Assembly: GCA_013388855.1 (NCBI GenBank)
Contig: JACAEM010000001.1
Location: 1-64,000, forward strand
Direction: 5' to 3'
DNA from: Chloroflexota bacterium
GTDB taxonomy: Bacteria > Chloroflexota > Anaerolineae > Anaerolineales > Villigracilaceae
DNA length: 64,000 nt
Position numbers and translations under genes: made by a program. The notes under the pieces are model-generated. The model was not told the DNA's origin, searched no databases, and saw nothing but the letters and a program-made list of their open reading frames with translations. Each line of letters starts with the position of its first letter. The stretch's first letter is position 1. Below, piece after piece: positions 32,367 through 40,512 of the stretch.

Positions 32367-33653
32367 TCAAAAAGTTGAATATAGTATAGCGTATAAAATA
32401 CTCGCGATGGAACAGGTTGCCAGCATCACAGGGAGCCCGCGCTTGTTCCAGAGCTTGGATGTGATTGGATGACGGGTTCTTTCCGACAGCGTCACGACGA
32501 TGATGTTGGCAGTCGCTCCGATGATTGTCCCGCTTCCGCCGAAACCTGCGCCGAACGCCAGCGCCCACCACAGCGGATCGACCTCCATGCCGGACGCGCC
32601 GAGACCGCGTATCACCGGAATGAGCGCAATTGTAATCGGAACATTGTCCACCACGGCAGATAACGCCGCAACGATCCAGATAAGCCCCACGCCAAAGACA
32701 AGAGGCGGGACGCTGGAAGCCCGTTCCAGCAACCCGACAACTGATTCCAATACCCCGGCGGATTCCAACCCGCCGACCATCACGAAGAGCGAGGCGAAGA
32801 AGATCAGCACACTCCATTCAATGCGTTTGAACAGTTCATCGAGGTTCGGGCGCACCCAGACCAGCGCCACCGCCGCGGCGCTCAACGCGACCAGCGATGG
32901 GCTGACGTGCAATGCATGATGGACAAAGAAAAACAAAATAGCCCCCGCCAGCACGATCAAAATGCGACGCGCCACCAGTGGCTCGTTGAGCGTCTCGGCG
33001 GGATTCAAACGCATCACCGCCTTGACACTGCGCGGACGTTTGGATAATTCTTTTTTAAAGAGATGCAGGAGCAGGAATAACGCGCCTACCCATGATAATA
33101 ACACGATGGGCAGGGAATGGATGAGAAAATCCGTAAACGAAAATCCTGCCGCCGAACCGATCAACACGTTGGGCGGATCGCCAATCAGGGTGGCGACACC
33201 GACCGTATTGGAGAGCAGCGCCTCCGACATGAGAAACGGAAGCGCACTGATACCGATGATCTCGCAGATCAGGAGCGTGACCGGCGCGATGATCACCACC
33301 GTGGTGACGTTATCCAGGAACATCGAGAGGATGGTGGTGATGATTCCCAGCAGGACGAACAGACGCACAGGTTTGCCCCTGGAGGCGCGCGCCGCCAGCA
33401 CGGCAAGATATTGGAAGAACCCGGTCGGTTCGAGCATTGCGACCAGCATCATCATACCCAGCAGAAGCCCCAGCGTGTTGAAATCGATGGCATCCAGGGC
33501 GGCTTCCTCCGAATAAAAGTGCAGGACGCGTCCCACAATCACCATCAACGCCCCGCCTGCGATGGCCGTAATGGAACGGTGAAGTTTTTCGGAAAAGATG
33601 ATGATCAGACTTCCGAAAAAAATAACCGTGGCAAGGATGGCAGGCAGGGTCAT
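32367..33653 (-). CDS. ArsB/NhaD-type ion permease
   Basis: A 428-residue membrane protein of the ion-transporter superfamily (ArsB/NhaD/SLC13). It has about twelve hydrophobic segments; recognisable pieces are LGLLLGMMMLVAMLEPTGFF near residue 60, DNVTTVVIIAPVTLLI near 125, VATLIGDPPNVLIGSAAG near 165, and a second repeat with VVDNVPITIALIPVI and GGSGTIIGATANII. The repeat signatures NVTT and DNVP are the substrate-site motifs of Na+/H+ antiporters and anion exporters. The start (ATG at 33651-33653) overlaps the CBS gene stop by 4 bases. Context of nhaA and osmolyte genes suggests sodium or another ion as substrate; arsenite is less likely since a separate acr3 is present. Confidence 0.85.
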   Translation of the reverse strand: MTLPAILATVIFFGSLIIIFSEKLHRSITAIAGGALMVIVGRVLHFYSEEAALDAIDFNTLGLLLGMMMLVAMLEPTGFFQYLAVLAARASRGKPVRLFVLLGIITTILSMFLDNVTTVVIIAPVTLLICEIIGISALPFLMSEALLSNTVGVATLIGDPPNVLIGSAAGFSFTDFLIHSLPIVLLSWVGALFLLLHLFKKELSKRPRSVKAVMRLNPAETLNEPLVARRILIVLAGAILFFFVHHALHVSPSLVALSAAAVALVWVRPNLDELFKRIEWSVLIFFASLFVMVGGLESAGVLESVVGLLERASSVPPLVFGVGLIWIVAALSAVVDNVPITIALIPVIRGLGASGMEVDPLWWALAFGAGFGGSGTIIGATANIIVVTLSERTRHPITSKLWNKRGLPVMLATCSIASILYAILYSTF

Positions 33654-34105
33654 GTCTTTTCCCAACTCGAAAGGACTGCCACACCGATGTCCACACGTGA
33701 GGCGACGCCGATCAACTTTCCATCCTTTGAAACGACGAGCATGTCGTGCAGGTTGTGTTGCAGCATCAGCGCATAGGCTCGCAGAAGTCCGCAATCCTCC
33801 TCCACCGCGATGGGCGGCTTCATCAGGGATTTGACGGATTTATCCAGCGTCCGGGCGGAGGGACGAGTCGTCTCGACCGCGCCGAAATCGTGAACAAAGT
33901 CCACATCCGCAACAAGACTGACGAAATCGGGCAATTCGAGGGTTAAGAGGTCGCGAATCCCGATCACACCGACGGGTTTGCCGTTTTTTTCCACGACCGG
34001 CAATAACCCAATATGTTTATTGACGATGACCGCTGCAGCATCGCGGATGGTGGCAGTCACGGGGATGGAAACGACATGTTTCTTCATACAGGAGGATACG
34101 GTCAT
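33650..34105 (-). CDS. Tandem CBS-domain protein
   Basis: A 151-residue protein consisting of two CBS domains (residues about 5-60: SSCMKKHVVSIPVTATIRDAAAVI region, and about 88-148: SLMKPPIAVEEDCGLLRAYALML region). CBS pairs bind adenosine nucleotides; in some osmolyte transporters they bind cyclic-di-AMP. The ATG at 34103-34105 follows GGAGACCTT. Its stop overlaps the start of the permease gene (ATGA), so both proteins are made together and it is probably the regulatory subunit of that permease. Confidence 0.9.
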   Translation of the reverse strand: MTVSSCMKKHVVSIPVTATIRDAAAVIVNKHIGLLPVVEKNGKPVGVIGIRDLLTLELPDFVSLVADVDFVHDFGAVETTRPSARTLDKSVKSLMKPPIAVEEDCGLLRAYALMLQHNLHDMLVVSKDGKLIGVASRVDIGVAVLSSWEKT

Positions 34106-34209
34106 AAGGTCTCCAAATGGAAGCGTGTCTTTTTGTAAAAATTTTATACCAAAAATGGGTGGCGAGATCACTTTCCTTTTTCGGGACGGTCCATGTTGGT
34201 AATTGCCGT

Positions 34210-36024
34210 CTACTTCTTCACCAGTGTTCGCAAATGCTCCTGATATTCTGGCAGGTCGATCATCGGCGGACGCTCGCGTTCAGCGATCTCCTCGACCTCC
34301 AGAAAATACCCCTTATTGTTATGGCGGATCAACTTCATCGAGCGGTTCACATCCTCCAGCACGGCGCGCCCGAAGCGCTTCTCCAGTTTATGGATGACCG
34401 TCTGGATGATGGCAAAAGACATCTTGCTCAACGCTTCCAGATGCTGGTTGTGATGGATCCGTTCCAGCAGATCCACCTGGGCAATGGCGCCCAGCCCATA
34501 TCGTTCGTAAATATCGATCAGCAAGCCCGTCTCCACGCCATAACCGGAATAGAACGTCGCCTGCTCCAACGCTGCGCGCCTGCCCCCATATTCCCCTGAA
34601 AGCGGCTGGACCACACCGGAAAGTTCCGGGTAGAACAGGTTCAGCAACGGGCGCGCCGTCAACTCCGTGACGCGCCCGCCGCCGCCCGCCTGCAATTTTC
34701 CATCCACCTTTAAGGGGCGGCGATAATATCCCTTCACGAATTGGACTTGCGGATTCATCAACAAGGGACCGATAATCCCGTATACAAAGCGCGGATGAAT
34801 GTTGACGATGTCCGTATCAATCCAGATGATCAGGTCGCCGCGCGTCACCAGCAAACTTTTCCACAACGCTTCACCCTTACCGTGCCGCGCTCCCAGCCGC
34901 TCGAGCAAATGTTGATGGATGTACACCGGCACCCCCTCCTTCTTTGCGATCTCGCGCGTCCGGTCGGTTGAATTGGAATCGATCAACACGATCTCATCCA
35001 GCAACGGCACCTTTTGCATCAGCTCCTTTTTCATCATGCGAAGTACCCTGCCCACCGTTTCCTCCTCGTTCAGAGCGGGCAGGGCCAGGCTGATACTCAG
35101 CCCCTGCCCCCGTTTTGACTCGACCAGTTCCCGCAGATGGGCAAATTCGTCGGCGGAATAGGTGTTTTCTGCAAACCATTTATCCACCAGGATCGAGATC
35201 GCCTGCACACCGGCGCTTTCATCATAGACCGCCTGTGGCAGGGGACGTCCGCTTTTGACTGCGATCACCGCGCCCGGCGCCTCCCGCAGGATTCGGTCGG
35301 CAAACGGTCCCAAGGAGGCGGAACTGTTGACAGGCTGGGAGGTCGTTCCTAAAATAATGACCTCCGCCTTCTTCGCGTTTTCCATCATCAACCCAGCCGC
35401 GTCATCCGTGACGATAAACTGTTTCTGCACCTCCGGCATCTGCTTCAGGACGCGGTCCAGCCCTTTGAACGGAGCGTCACTTCCGGCTTCAGGATCATCT
35501 GTCCGTCGGATGTGAAGCGCCGTGACTCCCTTCGGATGTAATCCCAGCCCCACGCGCAACGCCAGTTCCGCATGTGGACCGCCTCGCACCGGGACCAGAA
35601 CCTGATTCGGTTTGCTGGGAATTTTCCCCCGCACCAGCGCGACATCACAGGGCGGGTTGGTCAGCACATCCGCCGCAGTGACGCGCAATGCCTTGAGGTG
35701 AGATTCAAATTCGAGACAGAGCAGATCCGGCTGTTCATCCTGGATGAACTTTGCCAGTTCCTTCCATGGGTTATACGAGACGATGATCTGCGTCTTGCCT
35801 GTGATGTGTTTGTCCTTGCCGTAGATTCGGAACAGTCGGCGCAGGGCGCGCGCGCCAACCGCCCCCATGCTCAGCGATTGATCAGGTGGCACCACCACGA
35901 CACCTACGAGGATGATCTCAGCGTCCAGATGGCGCGCCGCTTCCATGGCGTGAAAGCCCGGTCCTTCGTGAACAAAGGGAACGAGGACCGTATGAATGGG
36001 CACATATCCGGAATGTCTTTGCAT
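34210..36024 (-). CDS. gpgS: Glucosyl-3-phosphoglycerate synthase fused to two universal stress domains
   Basis: A 604-residue fusion. Residues about 1-135 and 145-275 are two universal stress protein (USP)-like domains, the second with ending VIILGTTSQP and GAVIAVKS. Residues about 315-604 are a GT81/GT2-like glycosyltransferase: SLALPALNEEETVGRVL, the metal-binding WIDTDIVNIHPRF, and the GpgS signature QPLSGEYGGRRAAL. GpgS moves glucose from a nucleotide sugar to 3-phosphoglycerate, the first step to glucosylglycerate, a compatible solute. USP domains bind ATP or, in KdpD, cyclic-di-AMP, so they may control activity. No glucosyl-3-phosphoglycerate phosphatase is in the window. The GT4 genes lie 22 bases upstream. 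Confidence 0.88.
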   Translation of the reverse strand: MQRHSGYVPIHTVLVPFVHEGPGFHAMEAARHLDAEIILVGVVVVPPDQSLSMGAVGARALRRLFRIYGKDKHITGKTQIIVSYNPWKELAKFIQDEQPDLLCLEFESHLKALRVTAADVLTNPPCDVALVRGKIPSKPNQVLVPVRGGPHAELALRVGLGLHPKGVTALHIRRTDDPEAGSDAPFKGLDRVLKQMPEVQKQFIVTDDAAGLMMENAKKAEVIILGTTSQPVNSSASLGPFADRILREAPGAVIAVKSGRPLPQAVYDESAGVQAISILVDKWFAENTYSADEFAHLRELVESKRGQGLSISLALPALNEEETVGRVLRMMKKELMQKVPLLDEIVLIDSNSTDRTREIAKKEGVPVYIHQHLLERLGARHGKGEALWKSLLVTRGDLIIWIDTDIVNIHPRFVYGIIGPLLMNPQVQFVKGYYRRPLKVDGKLQAGGGGRVTELTARPLLNLFYPELSGVVQPLSGEYGGRRAALEQATFYSGYGVETGLLIDIYERYGLGAIAQVDLLERIHHNQHLEALSKMSFAIIQTVIHKLEKRFGRAVLEDVNRSMKLIRHNNKGYFLEVEEIAERERPPMIDLPEYQEHLRTLVKK

Positions 36025-36046
36025 TTCAATTTCCTTTCTTGCATGA

Positions 36047-37261
36047 TCATTTCAAGAGGGGCTTCACCTGCTGACGATAGATCGCCTCCCACCGAAACGA
36101 GGAACGCGCGCGCATGGCGAGTCGTGAAGGCAGGGAGGTATGAAAATGTTCTGCAATCAATGTTGCGACGCGGGCAGGGTTTTCGTCGGGCGAATAAAAT
36201 GTCGCATCATCCATGCCCAGTCTTCTCAGCGGGGGGATATCCGCACAGAAGGCGGGCAGGCGACTGAACGCGGCTTCGATCAATGGGATGCCAAATCCCT
36301 CCTCGCGGCTGGGGAAGAATAACGCATCTGCCACGCGGAAAAAATCCGCAATGACCTCATCGGGCAGGAATCCGTCATGCAGTTCAGCCAGAAAATGGAC
36401 GGAACGTTCCACCCCCAATTGTCTCCGAAGGTTTGTGAGCATTTCGAAATAGGTGATATTGCTGGCGTTATGCGGTCCCAGTGGACCCGTCACCACCAGT
36501 GCGGCTTGAGGAAAATCCCTTTTCAATTCTGCAACGGCCTTCAATGCAAGTTCGATATTCTTGCGCGGTGTCACACGGACGGGCAATAACAGGATCGGTG
36601 CGGCATCCAGTAATTTTGTCTTCTCAAGCAGGGATTGTGTCAGCGGTTCAAGTTTGTAGAACCTGTTCAAATCCACCCCGTTGGGAACGACATGAATGGT
36701 GTCGGGGGACAGCCTCATCAAATCCGCCAGTTCGTCGCGGCGCAACTCAGAGACAACCACATGAGTTGTGTTCATCCAATCGGTGCGAAGTAAATCCCAG
36801 GGATAACCGTCGTGTAGTTCGGGCAGGTAGCGCGGCGTGGTCCATGCAAGGTCGTGATGCCAGAGGATCAGACGCGGCATTTTTCGGGATCGATGAAGTC
36901 GATGAAGTGCGGCGGTCAATGCAAGATTTTTATTCAACGAACAGACGTTGTGGGCAATCAACACATCCGCGTCTGAAAGCGCGGTCAGCAATTCGTTGAC
37001 AAGCTCTTCGCGCAGGGATTCAAAATCTGCGCTCACCCTTCCAGAATCCAATTGTTCCTTGACATGGATCACCCGCTCATGGCGGGAATCCGCCAGCGGT
37101 ATGGTTGTGAGCGGGATTTGTCCGTTCATTGCCTTGCCGCGCGCCGCGATCAGCCGCACGGAGTGCCCATCTTCCGTCATCAGCCGCGCGTGATGAGCAA
37201 TGACACTTTCCACACCGCCGACGATGGGAGGAACGGAATAATGCAGGAGGGCAATGTTCAT
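36047..37261 (-). CDS. GT4-family glycosyltransferase (first of two)
   Basis: A 404-residue GT-B fold glycosyltransferase. The N-terminal glycine-rich loop is SVPPIVGGVESVI; the C-terminal nucleotide-sugar domain has LLPVRVTPRKNIELALKAV and the EREE-like segment FPSREEGFGIPLIEA. The ATG at 37259-37261 overlaps the stop of the upstream GT4 gene (ATGA), so the two are translationally coupled. With gpgS directly downstream, it may add a sugar to glucosyl-3-phosphoglycerate or to glucosylglycerate; the acceptor is inferred from context only. Confidence 0.88.
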   Translation of the reverse strand: MNIALLHYSVPPIVGGVESVIAHHARLMTEDGHSVRLIAARGKAMNGQIPLTTIPLADSRHERVIHVKEQLDSGRVSADFESLREELVNELLTALSDADVLIAHNVCSLNKNLALTAALHRLHRSRKMPRLILWHHDLAWTTPRYLPELHDGYPWDLLRTDWMNTTHVVVSELRRDELADLMRLSPDTIHVVPNGVDLNRFYKLEPLTQSLLEKTKLLDAAPILLLPVRVTPRKNIELALKAVAELKRDFPQAALVVTGPLGPHNASNITYFEMLTNLRRQLGVERSVHFLAELHDGFLPDEVIADFFRVADALFFPSREEGFGIPLIEAAFSRLPAFCADIPPLRRLGMDDATFYSPDENPARVATLIAEHFHTSLPSRLAMRARSSFRWEAIYRQQVKPLLK

Positions 37262-38601
37262 ACCTGATATCCCAGGCAATCGGCCACGATGGATTCCAGC
37301 CGCCGTTCGAGAACGGTATAGGAGAAATACCGTCTGGCAAGTTGATAATTCATCTCTGTCCATTCCTGCGTCTGTTCGGGGTGTTTCAACGCATGGCGCA
37401 CTGCTTCCAATGTGCTGGTGCTGATGAAACCATCGAACCAGACGGTATGAAATCCCTTTGGCTTGATATCCACTTCATAAATGGAGTAATTGTTGACCAG
37501 GATCAGGCGGCGGTAATACACGGCTTCGAGAAAGGCGTTGCCAAATCCCTCGATGCTGGAGGGGTACGTCACCAGGTCTGCAAATGGGTAGACATCGCCA
37601 AGCGTGTAGATTTTTCTCCCATCCCTGGTCATGCCGCGGGCGTCCTGCACCTGATCGGACTCGAAGCGGACCGTCACATTCAACAGACTGGCATATTCGC
37701 GGACACGGTGCTCGTAGTCCGTGCCTTCGTCGCCGGAGGCGTGCGAGATGATGAGCTTGGCAGGCAGGTCGAGGCGACGCATTAACTCAATGGCATGTTC
37801 GATGCCTTTGCGTTGAATGACGCGCGTCGGCTGCAGAAAAAAATATTCACCGGGTTCAATTCCAAGGTCCGGACGGACCGTTTCTGTGTAGGAGTCCGGG
37901 GCGGGCGGCAGGGAGTCGAAGTCCATCACGTTGGGGATGACGCGCGCGGTCACACCATAACGTGAGGCGATCTGTTGTGCCTGGATTGTGTTGATAACCA
38001 CATGCCGGATCGAAGGCAGGGTTGGCGGGAATGCCGCAGCGAGATAATCGCCCACACAGTTGACCTGAAAGCGCTGGCGTTCCCAGTGAAAGTCATGATG
38101 ATGTGCGATGGTGGGATAACCCGTCTCGGCAATAAACTCAGTGAGCGCCAGCCCCAGTGGAAGGTTGAGCGGGATTGTCACCGCGTTTTCGATGATGAGA
38201 ATTTCCAACTCAAAACGATGGGCAAATTTGTACAGTTCTTCCTTGAAGTATTCTTTTAGTTCGTTGACACGGCGGGTCATCGCGGGCGGGCGGACATAGA
38301 TGGAAAAGAAATCCTTTTGCAGTTTCGTCATTTCCGGATGTGCGGCGCGTGCTTCCTTTGTGACTGTCCAACTGCCGGAATATGCCTGCTGGTTCAATTT
38401 ATCGATCTCGGGATGGCGATAGAACGCCTCCGGCACGACGTGGGAGTGATCGCCGTTTCGGTCGCATTCTCCCGCGAAATAGAAACATTTGTGTCCGAGC
38501 CGTTCGAGCACAGTCGCCCATTTGGCCGTTTCGAGAGAAACACCGTCTGTGCCTGCAAAGCGGGTGGAAATGAAACCGATGTGGCGGGATGATGGCGTCA
38601 T
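37258..38601 (-). CDS. GT4-family glycosyltransferase (second)
   Basis: A 447-residue GT4 enzyme. N-terminal ISTRFAGTDGVSLETAKWA; C-terminal LQPTRVIQRKGIEHAIELM and YPSSIEGFGNAFLEAVYYRR. The arrangement with gpgS recalls the mannosylglucosylglycerate pathway, in which a GT4 mannosyltransferase (MggA) extends glucosyl-3-phosphoglycerate. Whether this is MggA cannot be decided here. It is coupled to the other GT4 gene. A dispersed repeat and about 217 bases separate it from the phosphorylase gene upstream, so an internal promoter is possible. Confidence 0.87.
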   Translation of the reverse strand: MTPSSRHIGFISTRFAGTDGVSLETAKWATVLERLGHKCFYFAGECDRNGDHSHVVPEAFYRHPEIDKLNQQAYSGSWTVTKEARAAHPEMTKLQKDFFSIYVRPPAMTRRVNELKEYFKEELYKFAHRFELEILIIENAVTIPLNLPLGLALTEFIAETGYPTIAHHHDFHWERQRFQVNCVGDYLAAAFPPTLPSIRHVVINTIQAQQIASRYGVTARVIPNVMDFDSLPPAPDSYTETVRPDLGIEPGEYFFLQPTRVIQRKGIEHAIELMRRLDLPAKLIISHASGDEGTDYEHRVREYASLLNVTVRFESDQVQDARGMTRDGRKIYTLGDVYPFADLVTYPSSIEGFGNAFLEAVYYRRLILVNNYSIYEVDIKPKGFHTVWFDGFISTSTLEAVRHALKHPEQTQEWTEMNYQLARRYFSYTVLERRLESIVADCLGYQV

Positions 38602-38731
38602 GAAGAACCTCTATTCTGTTTAGCCGAATTCGGGATAAGCCTTTGAATCGTCTCGATGGTTGTGGTTGAACGATTTCGAGAGCGAAACCCGACCTTCGAG
38701 ACACTTATCGCGAATCGGTGTCTGTTTATAT

Positions 38732-38815
38732 GTCGTTGCGAAGCAATCTCTTGTTCATGGAATGCTGCCATTGCAGGAGATTGGTTCGTCAAGTTTCGCG
38801 TTCCTTGCAGCGACA
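38732..38815. repeat. Dispersed GTCGTTGCGAAG palindromic repeat
   Basis: The left end reads GTCGTTGCGAAGCAATCTC and the right end is its imperfect inverted copy (GGAGATTGGTTCG ... TTGCAGCGAC). The 84-base element lies between the phosphorylase and GT4 genes of the osmoadaptation unit. Copies at 8345-8402 and 58293-58375 share the ends. Confidence 0.6.
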
Positions 38816-38818
38816 AGG

Positions 38819-40501
38819 TTAACTTAATTTGAGCCATTGGACTTGATATGACTCAAGTGTGATGTTTGAAATCTGAATATTTTGATTCTCGAACAGGTCA
38901 AATGCCGACTCGTACTTTGTAAGAAACGATATACGCGTTTGACCGATATTGTGCAAACATAACACCCGGGATTGCCCATCGGGAGAAACGCGTTCGATGG
39001 CAAAAACGCATGGATGCAAATCCAGGACCTTTTGTGTGCCATGTGGATGAAATGCGGAAGCATTGCTTCTGGCTTTCAGCAATTGACGATAACGCGTGAA
39101 AACCCTGAAACGCAAACTATTTTTGTCCGCGAGTTGATTTTGCACTTCATCAAACTGACATTTCTGGCGGTTGATCGTGCGATTGTGACCGGTCAACTTC
39201 ACTCCCTCTGGCCAGCCGCGCGAGCTGAAGAGGCTGTGGAAGTAAATCCCTGGCACGCCAACGAGCGAGAGCATGATGGCTTGCGCGGCAAGGAAGCGAT
39301 CGATTTGCAGATCAAGCGGTTCATTCCCATTTGGGCTGGATAAGGCGTCAAAGTAATTGATATTCATTTCGTATGGACTCTGTGTCCCATCCGCATTGTG
39401 CTTGTAGGAGATCAAACCGCCGTGATCAAGGGTCGTTTCGATGAGGGAATCGATGTCGGCGGCGGATAAAATCCCTCGGGCGGGATTTAGCCCGATCCCG
39501 TCATGAGAGGCGAGAAAGTTGAAGAAGGTTGTTTTGTCCGAGGGAAGGGTCAATTTTCGCGCCCAGTCCGACAATATACGCGCATCGCCGGTGTGGAAAG
39601 CATGAAGCGTGAGGGGAGGCAATGCAAAGTTGTAGACAAGTTGTGCTTCGTTTGTTCCGTCTCCAAAATAGGAAATGTTGTCAGCGTGTGGCACATTGGT
39701 CTCGGTGATGAGATGCACATGCGGCGCGACTTCGTTCAACGCGGCGCGAAGGAATTGGATGATGCAGTGCGTTTGTGGGAGGTGAATACAGGCTGTGCCG
39801 ATTTCCTTCCATAGATAGGCGATGGCATCGAGGCGGATGAAGTCTGCGCCGCGCTCAACGTAGAGCAGGAGGATGTCGAGAATTTCGAGCAGGACATCGG
39901 GATTTTTGAAGTTGAGGTCGATCTGGTCGGCGCTGAAGGTCGTCCAGACTTTTTTCTCACCTGATGGAGTTTGAAACGGCGTGAGCAGAGGCAGGGCGCG
40001 TGGACGCACGACCTGCGACAAGTCCGGCTCGCCCTCGACGACGATGAAATAGTCACGGTAGCGCGGGTCGTCCTGCAAAAACTTTTGGAACCATGCGCTC
40101 CGAGACGAGATGTGGTTGATGACACCGTCGAACATCAAACGGAAGTTTTGCATGGACGTGACATCATCCCATTCGCCGAGCGCGGGGTCGATGCGACGAT
40201 GATCCACCACAGAGAAGCCGTCGTCGGAGGTCCATGGGTAGAAGGGCAGGATGTGAATTCCGCTGACGACATCGGTCAGATGGGCATCGCAGAATTTCTT
40301 GAGCGTTTGCAGGGGCTTTTCGTTCGGAGATTGGACCTGGTCGCCGTAGGTGATCAGGATCGAGTCGCGTTCGCTGAGTCCGCCGTCCCGTGGCATGATG
40401 CGAGGACGGTAGTCTGCGAAGAGCCGTTCCACGCGCGCAAGCAGCAGAGTCGCCTGCTCGTCTCCATAGAGAAAGGTGAGGTGAGGTCGAAGATCGATCA
40501 T
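38819..40501 (-). CDS. GH13_18 glucosyl phosphorylase, probably glucosylglycerate phosphorylase
   Basis: A 560-residue enzyme of glycoside hydrolase subfamily GH13_18 (sucrose phosphorylase-like). The (beta/alpha)8 barrel shows HILPFYPWTSDDGFSVVDH, the catalytic nucleophile Asp in FIRLDAIAYLWKE, the acid/base Glu in LITETNVPH and the stabilising Asp in FLASHDGIGL. The subfamily includes phosphorylases for sucrose, glucosylglycerol and glucosylglycerate (such as E. coli YcjM). The neighbouring gpgS makes glucosylglycerate the best guess: it would release glucose 1-phosphate and glycerate. It lies 11 bases downstream of nhaA. Confidence 0.82.
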   Translation of the reverse strand: MIDLRPHLTFLYGDEQATLLLARVERLFADYRPRIMPRDGGLSERDSILITYGDQVQSPNEKPLQTLKKFCDAHLTDVVSGIHILPFYPWTSDDGFSVVDHRRIDPALGEWDDVTSMQNFRLMFDGVINHISSRSAWFQKFLQDDPRYRDYFIVVEGEPDLSQVVRPRALPLLTPFQTPSGEKKVWTTFSADQIDLNFKNPDVLLEILDILLLYVERGADFIRLDAIAYLWKEIGTACIHLPQTHCIIQFLRAALNEVAPHVHLITETNVPHADNISYFGDGTNEAQLVYNFALPPLTLHAFHTGDARILSDWARKLTLPSDKTTFFNFLASHDGIGLNPARGILSAADIDSLIETTLDHGGLISYKHNADGTQSPYEMNINYFDALSSPNGNEPLDLQIDRFLAAQAIMLSLVGVPGIYFHSLFSSRGWPEGVKLTGHNRTINRQKCQFDEVQNQLADKNSLRFRVFTRYRQLLKARSNASAFHPHGTQKVLDLHPCVFAIERVSPDGQSRVLCLHNIGQTRISFLTKYESAFDLFENQNIQISNITLESYQVQWLKLS

Positions 40502-40512
40502 CGCAACTCATC

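Noticed and set aside
32367-33653. Calling the ArsB/NhaD-type permease an arsenite pump
   Set aside because: It lies outside the arsR-controlled operon, which has its own acr3, and is coupled to a CBS protein and osmolyte genes.
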